Shown here one piece after another: positions 1-8,982 of a DNA stretch of 26,989 nucleotides; the stretch's first letter is position 1, and every line of letters starts with the position of its first letter. A program made the position numbers and the translations under genes. Source of the DNA: JBIICI01 sp044238935 (GTDB taxonomy: Bacteria > Pseudomonadota > Alphaproteobacteria > Micavibrionales > Micavibrionaceae); assembly GCA_044238935.1 (NCBI GenBank), contig JBIICI010000024.1:1-26989 (forward strand), in the 5' to 3' direction. The notes under the pieces were generated by a model, which did no database searches, had not been told where the DNA came from, and was given only the letters and a program-made list of their open reading frames with translations.

Positions 1-267
1 TTCACGAATTGTATAGCCGTTTTTTTCGATAATTCCATTGTCGCTTGAGTTTTTTTGGGGGTTAAAAAAATAGCCTTTGGTCATACAAGGCTGGAACTTA
101 GGTAGCATATCCGGCAACCATTCGCCTTTTGGTTTTTTATCAACGACATGATATTGATTATAAATGCTTGATTTTATGATTTTGGGTTTTGAAAGAAGAT
201 AAACAGCGCCTAAAAATATTAAAATTGCGGCAGCAAAAGTAAGGATAATCGAGATGTTTTTTTCCAT
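1..267 (-). CDS. Membrane-anchored hypothetical protein, C-terminus off the window
   Basis: I translated the minus strand by hand. It is open from an ATG at 267 to the left edge, giving 89 codons with no stop. The N-terminus (MEKNISIILTFAAAILIFLG) is one hydrophobic segment of about 20 residues followed by a lysine-rich stretch, as in a signal anchor with the bulk of the protein outside the cytoplasm. The visible part contains a WLPDMLPKFQPC stretch and a Lys/Asn-rich tail. I do not recognise a family. It is transcribed away from the pilus-type operon starting near 597. No strong ribosome-binding site is visible. The frame is well supported; the function is unknown. Confidence 0.6.
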   Translation of the reverse strand, partial: MEKNISIILTFAAAILIFLGAVYLLSKPKIIKSSIYNQYHVVDKKPKGEWLPDMLPKFQPCMTKGYFFNPQKNSSDNGIIEKNGYTIRE

Positions 268-596
268 GGTAAAAAATTTACAATCTCAATGAAATTGGGT
301 CAATGAGAAATGTAAAAAATATTTTGTGCAATTAATAATGAGCGTTTTTAGCGAGAAAGCTGATAATTAAGAGGAAATCATTAAAAGTGAAAAAATAAAA
401 GTAAATCCTACAAATCCCATAGAGAGCAACGTCCTTTTCAAATCAATAAAGATCCTCAAAGAGAGTAGATGACGAAAACGAACAAGCCAAGACGGAAGGT
501 AAATTCATAATTTGTTTTACAAATTGTAATAAAATCTTAACAAAGATCAGTGAAAGTGGTTTGTAAAATTATTGTATAAATTAATTTCTTTTGTGA
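268..596. other. AT-rich divergent intergenic region, probable promoters
   Basis: These 329 bases separate two divergently transcribed genes, so they should hold promoters in both directions. The stretch is AT-rich, with TTGTTTTACA around 512-521, TAATAAAA near 527-534 and TATAAA at 575-580. None forms a convincingly spaced -35/-10 pair. I see no RNA gene, no strong hairpin, and no open frame beyond a 13-codon ATG frame near 470 that I do not consider a gene. Confidence 0.3.
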
Positions 597-1676
597 ATGA
601 TTCTTAAAATTATGATGCGTTTAAAAATATTGCTCTTGTCTTGTATCTTTACGAATGGGGTGCTCCTATCCTCTTTATCGTTTGCGCAAGTGGTTGATCA
701 AAGTGCTGCGGCAATTGCGGGTGTCGCCTCGACTCCTAGCCCTAGCCCTGTTTCCAATCAGGCAGCGCAGGCTATTCCTGCGCCTGTTACCAATCTCAAT
801 GCCCCTAATGTGCAGGCTGTTCCAGAAACAGAATCTTTGCCCCAGCCGTCTGAGGGAGATTTAGAGGCTGTTTTTAATGCGTCCCCTGAAATGAAAGGGG
901 CGGATATATCAGATACTCTTGAGGTCGAGAATGATCCTAAAAGTCTGGAAACATTTAACGATTTACCAGGTAAGCCTGCTGGTGCTTATGATGGGACAAA
1001 GTTTGGGAAAAGTGAGGAGGGACAAAATCCGCTGCCTGCTTTTTCTGATCCGTCAAAAGAGTCATCGCATGCTTATATTGTTGTGACAAAAAATAGCAAT
1101 GCAGATTCAAATGCAGCAATTATGGTTGCCGCAAAGCGATCTGCTGATTTAGGGCGCTATGATGCGGCCATTCGTTTTTATGAACAAGTTTTGCAAAAGT
1201 CGCCTGATAATTTACAGGCACGCAGTGGGCTTGCTTTTGCGCAATATAAGTCAGGCTATAGGCAATCTGCATTAGAAAGCTATAATCTTGTCTTGCAAAA
1301 GAATGAAACGGATATTGAAACGTTGGTGAATATATTGGGCATTCTGCGTGAAGATTACCCTGCTGTTGCATTGGAACGTGGATTGCATCTATTGGAAAAA
1401 TATCCTAATCATGCGGGTTTAAATGCCCAAGTGGGGGTCGCGCATGCGTCTTTGAAAAATTATGATGAGGCGCTTAGTTACTTGGGATCTGCGGCGTCAT
1501 TAGATCCTAATAACCCACTATATGTATATAATATGGCTGTGATTATTGATCAAATGGGGCAAAAGAAACAAGCTGTTGAATATTATGATGAGGCATTAAA
1601 AATTAATGCGTTGCATGGGAATGATGCCACTTTGCCAAAAGAAGAAATTTATAACCGCCTTTCTGTGCTGCGGTAA
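597..1676 (+). CDS. Secreted TPR-repeat protein, first gene of the pilus/secretin cluster
   Basis: The protein starts with a signal peptide: hydrophobic core LKILLLSCIFTNGVLLSSL and probable cleavage after SFAQ. A Pro/Ala/Gln-rich low-complexity stretch follows to about residue 150. The C-terminal half (about 175-345) holds tandem tetratricopeptide repeats, for example GRYDAAIRFYEQVLQKSPDN, GYRQSALESYNLVLQ and KNYDEALSYLGSAASLDPNN. TPR proteins in pilus and secretion systems (PilF, PilW, TadD, MshN) act as pilotins or assembly scaffolds. A periplasmic role in assembling the secretin encoded four genes on fits, but this is inference. ATGs at 597, 612 and 615 are all possible; the later two give a more typical signal peptide. 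The next gene starts 3 bases after the stop. Confidence 0.75.
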   Translation: MILKIMMRLKILLLSCIFTNGVLLSSLSFAQVVDQSAAAIAGVASTPSPSPVSNQAAQAIPAPVTNLNAPNVQAVPETESLPQPSEGDLEAVFNASPEMKGADISDTLEVENDPKSLETFNDLPGKPAGAYDGTKFGKSEEGQNPLPAFSDPSKESSHAYIVVTKNSNADSNAAIMVAAKRSADLGRYDAAIRFYEQVLQKSPDNLQARSGLAFAQYKSGYRQSALESYNLVLQKNETDIETLVNILGILREDYPAVALERGLHLLEKYPNHAGLNAQVGVAHASLKNYDEALSYLGSAASLDPNNPLYVYNMAVIIDQMGQKKQAVEYYDEALKINALHGNDATLPKEEIYNRLSVLR

Positions 1677-1679
1677 TTT

Positions 1680-2435
1680 ATGATATTTATTGTTTTGGCT
1701 TGTGTTGTGGGGTTGTTTTTGGGCAGCTTTTCTACGGCTATTATCGCGCGTGAAATGGTTGATGAAAGCTGGGTTTTCAATAAAAATAATAAATCACCCA
1801 GCCGTTCTGCCTGTCCAAAATGCAATCATGTTTTAATGCCGTGGGACTTAGTACCGCTTTTTTCGTGGATTGTAAGCTTTGGAAAATGTCGATATTGCCA
1901 AGCTCGCATCTCTTTTTTTTATCCTATTATTGAAATACTGAGCGCTGTTTTTTGTGGCGCTATTTACAGCCTGTTTTGGCAAACGCCTTATTTTTTTCCA
2001 TTAATTGCTGCGCTGCCTTTTGTGATGGCTTTGTTTTATGTGGATACAAAAAGAATGATTTTACCAGATCGTTTGATGATCTGTTTTTTATTATGTTCTG
2101 TTTTCTTCCTTATTCAGCAATATAAAATGTCACCAGATACCCTTATTTTACATACTGGCAATGGTTTTTTATGTTCATTTTCTTTGTGGGGGATGGCGTT
2201 TTTAACAGGGAAGGTTTTGAAAAAAGATGCCCTTGGTTTTGGGGATGTAAAATTAGCCTTTGTTTCAGGATTGTGGTTTTTGCCTCAATCTGTGCCGTAT
2301 TATTTTATGATATCGGGGGGTATTGGCATTTTGTATGGTGCTGTTCTAGCCAAAAAAAATGAGGGTGTGTTTCCTTTTGGCCCCGCGATGATTTTGGCAT
2401 GGGTGTCGATTTTGATTTTTAATCAATCATTTTAA
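1680..2435 (+). CDS. Prepilin peptidase (type IV leader peptidase, A24 family)
   Basis: This polytopic inner-membrane aspartyl protease cleaves, and usually N-methylates, type IV prepilins and pseudopilins. The N-terminal domain carries the PilD/GspO-type zinc motif, CPKCN near residue 45 and CRYC near 73, which Tad-type CpaA peptidases lack. The two catalytic aspartates are recognisable in VDTKRMILPDRL (about 120) and GFGDVKLAF (about 187). Around seven hydrophobic segments span the 251 residues, slightly shorter than PilD (about 290). The start is 3 bases after the upstream stop, implying translational coupling. Its presence implies prepilin-like substrates, although no pilin gene lies in this window. 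The E. coli-type name pilD/gspO would fit, but which system it serves is unclear. Confidence 0.93.
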   Translation: MIFIVLACVVGLFLGSFSTAIIAREMVDESWVFNKNNKSPSRSACPKCNHVLMPWDLVPLFSWIVSFGKCRYCQARISFFYPIIEILSAVFCGAIYSLFWQTPYFFPLIAALPFVMALFYVDTKRMILPDRLMICFLLCSVFFLIQQYKMSPDTLILHTGNGFLCSFSLWGMAFLTGKVLKKDALGFGDVKLAFVSGLWFLPQSVPYYFMISGGIGILYGAVLAKKNEGVFPFGPAMILAWVSILIFNQSF

Positions 2436-2511
2436 AATCTTTACGATCTTTAAGGATTCTATCGGCATAATAAGGGGAAACATTAAGGATCAATAAAAGG
2501 GAATTCTGTTT

Positions 2512-3663
2512 ATGGATATTACGCAATTGCTAGCTTTTGGTATGGAAAACAAGTCTTCAGACTTGCATTTGAGTGCAAAAAGCCCGCCTATCGTTCGTGT
2601 CGATGGAACATTGCGTCGTGTTAAGGCGGATGTTTTGACAAATGAATCGATACGCGCAATGCTCTATTCCATTATGACGGAGGAGCAAAGAGCAGATTAT
2701 GAGCGTGATTATGAAATTGACTTTGCGATTGCATTTGGTGAAAAAGCCCGATTTCGTGTGAATGCCTTTACAACGCGTAACGGAGCGGCAGCAGTATTTC
2801 GAGCCATTCCTTATAATATCCCCACGATGGAGGATTTAGATTTACCATTAATCATGAAACATTTTGCAAAATTGCATAATGGTTTGGTTCTGGTTACTGG
2901 CCCTACGGGGAGTGGTAAGTCAACAACCCTTGCTTCAATTATTAACTATATCAATGAAACGCAAGCAAGACATATCGTTACTGTTGAAGATCCTGTGGAG
3001 TTTTTTCATACCTCAAAACAAAGCTTGGTCAATCATCGTGAGGTAGGAGAGGATACAAAATCATTTGCAAGAGCCCTAAAGAGTGCATTGCGTGAAGATC
3101 CTGATGTGATCTTAGTAGGGGAGATGCGAGATCATGAAACAATTTCTTTGGCACTGACTGCGGCGGAAACGGGGCACTTAGTTTTTGGAACATTGCACTC
3201 AAATACCGCAGCAAAAACAGTGGATCGTATCATTGACGTTTTTCCATCAGGGGATAAAGAGATGGCGCGTTCTATGTTGTCGAGCTCTTTGCAGGGGGTT
3301 ATTTCTCAATCTTTGTTAAAACGTAAAAATGGAGGGCGCATAGGGGCGTTTGAAATTTTGGTGGGAACAAATGCGGTGCGTAATTTGATCAGGGAAAATC
3401 AAGTAGCTCAGATTTATTCGATGATTCAAACAGGATCACGTTTTGGGATGACGACATTGGAAGATTCCGTCAGAAATTTATTGGAAGGCGATATTATCTC
3501 AAAAGAAGAGGCTGATAAAATTCTAATCAAAACAACAGATGCTGAAAAGGGAGGCGGCACAGGAAAACTTTCTGCAGGCTTAGGAGGGGGAGACGCTGCT
3601 CCGCAATCCGCTCATAAAGCCGTGAAACAAGAAGATGTTGCAGATGAAGGATATTCATTTTAA
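2512..3663 (+). CDS. pilT: PilT-family type IV pilus ATPase
   Basis: This cytoplasmic hexameric ATPase of the PilT/VirB11 secretion superfamily normally powers pilus retraction. Visible motifs are Walker A GPTGSGKST (130-138), Asp box VTVEDPVEF (157-165), Walker B DVILVGEMRD (198-207) and His box GHLVFGTLHSN (221-231). The N-terminal PAS-like domain shows the PilT hallmark SSDLHLSAKSPPIVRVDG. At 383 residues it is about 40 longer than classical PilT; the excess is a Gly/Ala-rich C-terminal tail after about residue 345. An extension ATPase would have a longer N-terminal domain and usually a tetracysteine motif, and neither is seen. The stop overlaps the start of the next ATPase (TAATG), so the two are probably made together. 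Confidence 0.93.
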   Translation: MDITQLLAFGMENKSSDLHLSAKSPPIVRVDGTLRRVKADVLTNESIRAMLYSIMTEEQRADYERDYEIDFAIAFGEKARFRVNAFTTRNGAAAVFRAIPYNIPTMEDLDLPLIMKHFAKLHNGLVLVTGPTGSGKSTTLASIINYINETQARHIVTVEDPVEFFHTSKQSLVNHREVGEDTKSFARALKSALREDPDVILVGEMRDHETISLALTAAETGHLVFGTLHSNTAAKTVDRIIDVFPSGDKEMARSMLSSSLQGVISQSLLKRKNGGRIGAFEILVGTNAVRNLIRENQVAQIYSMIQTGSRFGMTTLEDSVRNLLEGDIISKEEADKILIKTTDAEKGGGTGKLSAGLGGGDAAPQSAHKAVKQEDVADEGYSF

Positions 3664-4775
3664 TGAAAATTTTTGATTTCTTAATGTGTATGGAAAAAAA
3701 TAATGCAAGCGATCTTTATTTGACCGCAGATTTTCCGCCGTCTATGCGTGTTGATAATAATTTAGTTCCGATACAAGATTCTCCTCTTACAAAAGAAGAT
3801 CTGTTGGAATTTTTAAAAAATATTTTAACAACACGACAATTGCGTGAATTTGATGCAAGCAGTGAATTAAATACATCAATTGATCTGAAAGAAAATGGTC
3901 GTTTTCGAATTAACGTCTTATTACAGCGTCAAACACCGGCCATTGTTATTCGGCGGATTATTTCCGTTATCCCAACTTTTGAACAGCTTGGATTGCCTCC
4001 TATCCTCAGAAATTTGATCATGAAAAAACGTGGACTTGTTTTATTAACGGGGATGACAGGATCAGGGAAAACAACGACACTTGCATCAATGATTGATTAT
4101 AGAAATAAATTGCAATCAGGTCATATTATAACCATCGAAGATCCGATTGAATATTATCATGCGCATCAAAAATCAATTATTTCTCAGCGTGAGGTTGGTG
4201 TTGATACGCAATCATATTTTATCGCGCTAACAAATGCGTTGCGTCAGCGTCCTGATGTTATCTTGATTGGGGAGATTCGTGAGCGCAATGTCATGGAACA
4301 GGTTTTAGCTGCATCTGAAACAGGGCATTTATGCTTGTCAACCTTACATGCTAATAATGCCTACCAAGCCATTGAGCGTATTGTTAATATGTTCCCTGTG
4401 GAGCATATTGAGCAAGTTCGAATGCATCTATCCGTTAATTTAAATGCGATTATTTCCCAGCGTTTGGTTGTAGCGCGTGATGGTCATTTGGTGATGGTGA
4501 GTGAGGTCTTTATCAATGAGGGGCTTTCGCGAGAATTGATCTTGAAAGGGCAAATTTCTAAAATCAAAGAATTTATTGAACAAAATACACATATAGGTAT
4601 GCAGAGCTTTGATCAGTCCCTCTTAAACTTATATGCGCTGGGGCGGATTGATGCAAAAACAGCGATTGCGCAATCGGATCAATCGGCGGATATGAAAATA
4701 AAGATCCAATCTCTGGATTTAAGCCGCGATAGCATGTCATCTGTTGATACGTCTCTTTTGCGTTTATCAGAATAA
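3663..4775 (+). CDS. PilT/PilU-like ATPase, second tandem copy
   Basis: This is a paralogue of the upstream ATPase with the same layout. It has ASDLYLTADFPPSMRVD at the N-terminus, Walker A GMTGSGKTT (130-138), Asp box ITIEDPIEYY (157-166), Walker B DVILIGEI (198-205) and His box GHLCLSTLHANN (221-232). In systems with PilT-PilU pairs, PilU is an accessory ATPase that adds retraction force in a PilT-dependent way. Tandem order and the divergent sequence suit a PilU assignment. The C-terminal tail (about 340-370) is Ser/Asp-rich and differs from that of the first copy. The ATG overlaps the preceding TAA by one base. The ATPase call is secure; PilU orthology is an inference. Confidence 0.88.
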   Translation: MKIFDFLMCMEKNNASDLYLTADFPPSMRVDNNLVPIQDSPLTKEDLLEFLKNILTTRQLREFDASSELNTSIDLKENGRFRINVLLQRQTPAIVIRRIISVIPTFEQLGLPPILRNLIMKKRGLVLLTGMTGSGKTTTLASMIDYRNKLQSGHIITIEDPIEYYHAHQKSIISQREVGVDTQSYFIALTNALRQRPDVILIGEIRERNVMEQVLAASETGHLCLSTLHANNAYQAIERIVNMFPVEHIEQVRMHLSVNLNAIISQRLVVARDGHLVMVSEVFINEGLSRELILKGQISKIKEFIEQNTHIGMQSFDQSLLNLYALGRIDAKTAIAQSDQSADMKIKIQSLDLSRDSMSSVDTSLLRLSE

Positions 4776-4888
4776 AATGGATAGGATTTTTTATAAAATT
4801 AATCTTTTGTGATAAAACTTTAACATTCATTAATAAAATCACCGTAATCTGATCAAATTCAATATTAATTTTTAAAAAGTGTTTTATT

Positions 4889-6781
4889 ATGATTCGTGCT
4901 TTCGGTTATTCTATTTCTGCTGTTGCGTTGCTTTTGTCTTTGGCGGCGTGTGATCAATCTAAAAATTATCTAAAACAAGATCGTGCCACGGGGTATTCTG
5001 CGCAAGATTATCGGGATGCATTCGCGGCAAGGGATGCAAATGAAAAATCAACATCTGAAAAAACACAAATTAATAATCAAATCCCAAAGCTACAATCTTA
5101 TTTAAATCAGGACTCTTCCGAAAATACAAAACCGATGCCCTTGGTTTCGATTTCTGTGAATCAAGAAGTTCCCTTAAAAGACGTATTGTTTGAGCTTGCC
5201 CGTCAGGCAGATTATGATTTGGAATTGGATTCAAATATTACAGGCTCTATTATTTTTACGGCTCGTAACAAGCCATTTGATGAAGTCATTGAGCGTATTT
5301 CTGAGAGTGCAGGGCTTAAATATAGCTTTGAAAATGAGGTTTTGCATATTGCATTGGATTTACCGACGCAAAAAGTCTATAAAATTGAATATCTTAGCTT
5401 TATTCGTAAAACATCATCATCCATACAAAACAATGTGTCTGTTGTCACGGGCGGTGGAGCTGATGCAGGCTCTTCTTATGGTATTACATCTGAAACTGAG
5501 AATGATTTTTGGGGGGATTTGGAATCTGGATTATCCCAAATTTTAAACGTTCAGGCGGCTTACAATACGTTGCGCTCTCAGAAAACCCCAAAGTTAAATG
5601 TTTCATCTAAGGAAGCGCCTGTTGAAACATTGGATGAGAATGGAAATCCTGTTGTTGAGGATAAAGATCAGCCTACATTAACTGTTGATTCTCTACCTGT
5701 TGAGGATGTCGTTCAAGATGCTGCTGCTGATCCAAACGCAGCTGCTGCAGGTGGCGCAGCAGGAGGGGCTCAGGCCGTGAATTTCTCAATTAATAAACAG
5801 GCTGGGTTAGTGACTATTTTTGCCAATTCACGTCAGCACGCTTTGGCGCAACAATATTTAGATATGGTCAAAAAAGCCGTGAGTTCTCAAGTCTTAATTG
5901 AAGCAAAAGTTCTTGAGGTTAATTTATCTGATCAGTTCTCAACAGGGATTAACTGGCAATCACTTAGCAGTGCAGTCGGTTGGGATGTTGCTTTTAGTGG
6001 TGCTCAAGGGTTAGCACGTCCTGCAATTCCCGATTCCTTTGGTGGATTTTCTTTGGGGTATGTTCGCAATACAGGCGCAAATGCTGAAACCTCTTTAGTC
6101 GAAGCTTTATCACGATTTGGAACGGTTAAGGCTTTGGCAAGTCCACGCTTAACCGTATTAAATAATCAGGCGGCATCTTTGGTTGTTGCGAAAAACCAAG
6201 TCTTTTTTAATGTCGATGTCGATGTTCAACCTGGTACGTCAACAAGTGCCCCTTTAACAAGTGTTAGCAGTGAAATTCAATCTGTTCCTGTTGGGGTTCT
6301 TATTAATGTGTTTCCATCTATTGATGTTGCACGAGATGAAGTGACAATGTCTGTGCGTCCAACAATTACAAAAATTGATGATTTTGTTGTTGATCCGGGA
6401 TCTGCCTATGCTGCGGCTTTGGCAGGACAACAAAATCCAAACTTAAATACATCTGACTTGGTTTCTCAAGTCCCCGTTACCAATGTTCAGGAAATTGACT
6501 CGATTGTTCAAATGAAGTCAGGGCAGGCGGTTTTGATGGGAGGTTTAATTCAAGATAATGCTGAATCCACGACAAATGGGGTTCCTGTTTTAAGTGAATT
6601 ACCCGGTGTGGGCGCATTGTTCCGTAATCAAGTGGATAGTGTGAGTAAGACAGAGCTTGTCATCATGTTAAAAGCAACTATTATCAGCAGTGGTGGGGAG
6701 ACAATCCATGATACAGATAAAGAGTTTTATAAAGCGTTCGCACAAGATCGTCGTCCCTTTAATTTAGATGGTAATAAATAG
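4889..6781 (+). CDS. Outer-membrane secretin lipoprotein (PilQ/MshL/GspD superfamily)
   Basis: This is the outer-membrane gate of a type IV pilus or type II secretion-like system. It has a lipoprotein signal with lipobox LSLAAC (Cys21). An N-domain lies around 84-156 (SVNQEVPLKDVLFELARQA). The C-terminal secretin domain runs from about 333 to 600, with VLIEAKVLEVNLSDQFSTG, ALSRFGTVKALASPRLTVLN, and the signature VPVLSELPGVGALFRN (565-580), then ELVIMLKATII. A lipidated secretin of 630 residues with a short N-domain set resembles MshL/PilN-type secretins more than classical PilQ. Residues 236-296 form an unusual Pro/Asp/Ala/Gly-rich linker between the N-domains and the barrel. It follows the ATPase genes after a 113-base gap. 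Only the subfamily is uncertain. Confidence 0.92.
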   Translation: MIRAFGYSISAVALLLSLAACDQSKNYLKQDRATGYSAQDYRDAFAARDANEKSTSEKTQINNQIPKLQSYLNQDSSENTKPMPLVSISVNQEVPLKDVLFELARQADYDLELDSNITGSIIFTARNKPFDEVIERISESAGLKYSFENEVLHIALDLPTQKVYKIEYLSFIRKTSSSIQNNVSVVTGGGADAGSSYGITSETENDFWGDLESGLSQILNVQAAYNTLRSQKTPKLNVSSKEAPVETLDENGNPVVEDKDQPTLTVDSLPVEDVVQDAAADPNAAAAGGAAGGAQAVNFSINKQAGLVTIFANSRQHALAQQYLDMVKKAVSSQVLIEAKVLEVNLSDQFSTGINWQSLSSAVGWDVAFSGAQGLARPAIPDSFGGFSLGYVRNTGANAETSLVEALSRFGTVKALASPRLTVLNNQAASLVVAKNQVFFNVDVDVQPGTSTSAPLTSVSSEIQSVPVGVLINVFPSIDVARDEVTMSVRPTITKIDDFVVDPGSAYAAALAGQQNPNLNTSDLVSQVPVTNVQEIDSIVQMKSGQAVLMGGLIQDNAESTTNGVPVLSELPGVGALFRNQVDSVSKTELVIMLKATIISSGGETIHDTDKEFYKAFAQDRRPFNLDGNK

Positions 6782-6794
6782 AGGTTCATTCGTA

Positions 6795-7562
6795 ATGATC
6801 ATATCAAAAAGTTTGGTTGGTTACATTTTAAAAGCCGCAAGCCGTGATCGTATTTTATGGTCAATTGCTTTGTTCCTTAGTGCGATTATTGGGCTTGGTT
6901 TCTTTGTTGGTGAGGCCGCCATGATTGAAAAAGGTAATTTTTCGGCTGTGCTGAGTGCCGGTGGAATGCGCATTGTGTCTGTTTTAGGGGTTGTTTTATT
7001 TATTACATCCTATATTCGCCGTGCTTTTGAAAATCGTGAGGTTGAATTTCTTTTATCAGGCAGTATTTCAAGGACACAATATTTACTTTCTCATCATTTG
7101 GCTTTTATTATCTTATCCTTATCTGTTGCCCTGATGCTGGCGGTTTCTGTTTTTATCGTATCGGGGTTTCATTTTAATATGGGGCAGCTTTTGTGGGTGT
7201 CATCCATGTTTGTTGAGCTTTCGATTGTTTCTGTCATGAGTGTCTTTTTTGCGATGGTCTTACGTTCCCCCTCTGCATCTGCTTTGGGTGTGTTGGGTTT
7301 TTACGCACTCTCACGTCTGATTGGGCAGCTTTTGGGGATTATTGCCGCAGGAACGGCAATTGAGGCAGGGCGTGGATTTTCTATCATTATGAAATGCATG
7401 TCTGTTTTAATTCCACGCCTTGATTTAATGGGGCAAACAGCGTGGTTGGTTTATGGCGTGGATAACAGCGTTTCATATGTTTTTTTGTTTTTGCAGTTCT
7501 TTTTGTTTGCCGGATTGGTCGCCAGTGCGTCCTATATTGATTTGCGCAACAGACAATTTTAA
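6795..7562 (+). CDS. Polytopic membrane protein, ABC-2-type permease-like
   Basis: The protein is almost wholly hydrophobic, with about six predicted membrane segments (SIALFLSAIIGLGFFVGEA, IVSVLGVVLFITSYI, LAFIILSLSVALMLAVSVF, ELSIVSVMSVFFAMVL and others). The short cytoplasmic motif IRRAFENREVEFLLSGSISR between segments resembles ABC-2 exporter permeases, in which such a loop contacts the ATPase. No ABC ATPase gene is visible nearby, so transport is unproven. An upstream ATG at 6768 would overlap the secretin gene by 14 bases. I prefer 6795 because GAGG at 6781-6784 lies upstream at acceptable spacing and the N-terminus MIISKSLVGYILKAASRDR is then amphipathic. It sits within the pilus-type operon. 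Confidence 0.65.
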   Translation: MIISKSLVGYILKAASRDRILWSIALFLSAIIGLGFFVGEAAMIEKGNFSAVLSAGGMRIVSVLGVVLFITSYIRRAFENREVEFLLSGSISRTQYLLSHHLAFIILSLSVALMLAVSVFIVSGFHFNMGQLLWVSSMFVELSIVSVMSVFFAMVLRSPSASALGVLGFYALSRLIGQLLGIIAAGTAIEAGRGFSIIMKCMSVLIPRLDLMGQTAWLVYGVDNSVSYVFLFLQFFLFAGLVASASYIDLRNRQF

Positions 7563-7586
7563 ATTTTTTAAGGTGGTTCAATCTTC

Positions 7587-8336
7587 ATGAACAAATCTTT
7601 TTTAAGTTACGGTAATTTGTTTTTGACGTTCTTTTTCGTGGCGAATATTTTGCTATGGACACAATCAAACACATTGCGTGCAAAATGGTATAATGTGCCT
7701 TTGGCACCCACGCACCAAAATGCCCTCATGCTTAACTTGGGTGATGCTCAGATGTCTTATCGTTCTTTGGGCTTGGTCTTACAAAATTTTGGTGATACGG
7801 GCGGGCGTACAACATCCATTAAAGACTATAATTTTGAAAATCTTGCTGGTTGGTTTGCGTTGATGGATCGTTTAGATCCTGAGGCGTCTTATATGCCATT
7901 TTTGGCATCCTATTATTACGGGATTACAAAAAATAAGACAGCATTACCATTGGTTATTGACTATCTGCACAAAGTGGGACGTCGTGAAGGGAAAGAAAAA
8001 TGGCGGTGGTTATTTCGTGCTGTATATTTAGCGCGATATGAGCTAAAAGATCTTGATCTTGCCTATCTTTTGGCAACAGAGCTTTCATTGCACCCTGAGA
8101 AAAAACGCCCTTTATGGAGCTTTAACATGCCTGCCTTTATCCAAGCCGAGCGTGGCGATAAAAAAGCGGCCTATGAGTTTATGAAGGCGATGTTAGAGAC
8201 AAATTTAGATGAGCTAGCGCCCAATGAAGTGAATTTTATCGTTGATTACATATGTAATCGTATTCTAACGGATGCTGAGGCAGCTCAAGACCATCTTTGC
8301 GCCTTGATCGATCCCAAACTCAAAGGATCAAAATAA
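7587..8336 (+). CDS. Membrane-anchored helical-repeat (TPR-like) protein of unknown function
   Basis: One N-terminal hydrophobic segment (LFLTFFFVANILLWTQS) acts as a signal anchor. The remaining 220 residues are predominantly helical and read like degenerate tetratricopeptide repeats, for example DLDLAYLLATELSLHPEKKR and GDKKAAYEFMKAMLETNLDE, with many aromatic residues (MPFLASYYYG, KWRWLFRAVYLARY). I do not recognise a named family. It lies 24 bases after the permease-like gene, and the lipoprotein gene follows 3 bases after its stop, so all three are likely co-transcribed with the secretin. A scaffold for the permease-like protein is a possible role, but this is inferred only from operon position. 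Confidence 0.6.
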   Translation: MNKSFLSYGNLFLTFFFVANILLWTQSNTLRAKWYNVPLAPTHQNALMLNLGDAQMSYRSLGLVLQNFGDTGGRTTSIKDYNFENLAGWFALMDRLDPEASYMPFLASYYYGITKNKTALPLVIDYLHKVGRREGKEKWRWLFRAVYLARYELKDLDLAYLLATELSLHPEKKRPLWSFNMPAFIQAERGDKKAAYEFMKAMLETNLDELAPNEVNFIVDYICNRILTDAEAAQDHLCALIDPKLKGSK

Positions 8337-8339
8337 GAT

Positions 8340-8978
8340 ATGCGGTATTTTCTTCTGATCTCTTCGTTTCTATCCTTAAGCGCCTGTGCCTCTTTAAATC
8401 ATGGTGTGCGTCAAGATATTGTTGTCTTAACCCCAGAGGCGGAGGATGCAAACTGTATTGTATCTGACAAATTATATAAATATCGTGTGAATGGCGGAGA
8501 TCATGTCTCCATTCAACGTTCAGGAAAGCCGCTAACTGTACGTTGCACCGCCTTGGGGAATCGTGAAAAAACGGTGACGATAACGCCAAAAATTGACTCT
8601 GCTTTGTATGCCAATGTCACAAATGGAATTATTTTAGGCACATTATATGATTTAGAAACGAAGGCGGCTTATGCGTATCCTGATACAATTGTTGTCAGTT
8701 TTGCCGATGTGCCTTTTGGTATTAAGGATCAACCTTATTATACCACAGCCCGCCCTCAAATGCCCGATGGTTCAACAGGGGTGGAGGATTTTAACACGGG
8801 GCAAGTGGTGATGACCAAGGATAAATATAATTACAAGCGCCCCTTGGTCAAAATTCGGGGGCAAGAGAGCGTTTCGGATGCAGCAGATATATCTGCTGCC
8901 GAAGTAGGAACGACAAAGCCAATTGCGCAGCCTAACCCAGAAAAAACCAACCAAGTTGACGCCCCATACGCGAATTAA
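8340..8978 (+). CDS. Putative lipoprotein, last gene of the pilus-type operon
   Basis: The N-terminus MRYFLLISSFLSLSACASL has a lipobox LSAC with Cys16, so the mature protein should be lipid-anchored. The core (about 20-135) is beta-rich, with VSDKLYKYRVNGGDHVSIQ and PLTVRCTALGNREKTVTI, which reminds me of the PEGA-like beta domains of surface lipoproteins. That similarity is weak. The last 70 residues look disordered and Pro/Ala-rich. Cys37 and Cys67 could pair. The gene starts 3 bases after the upstream stop and ends 4 bases before the convergent CobT-like gene, so this is where the rightward operon stops. Function unknown. Confidence 0.65.
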   Translation: MRYFLLISSFLSLSACASLNHGVRQDIVVLTPEAEDANCIVSDKLYKYRVNGGDHVSIQRSGKPLTVRCTALGNREKTVTITPKIDSALYANVTNGIILGTLYDLETKAAYAYPDTIVVSFADVPFGIKDQPYYTTARPQMPDGSTGVEDFNTGQVVMTKDKYNYKRPLVKIRGQESVSDAADISAAEVGTTKPIAQPNPEKTNQVDAPYAN

Positions 8979-8982
8979 GGGG

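Noticed and set aside
470..511. A 13-codon ATG frame (MTKTNKPRRKVNS) in the left intergenic region as a leader peptide.
   Set aside because: No ribosome-binding site, no attenuator-like hairpin after it and no codon run typical of leader peptides.
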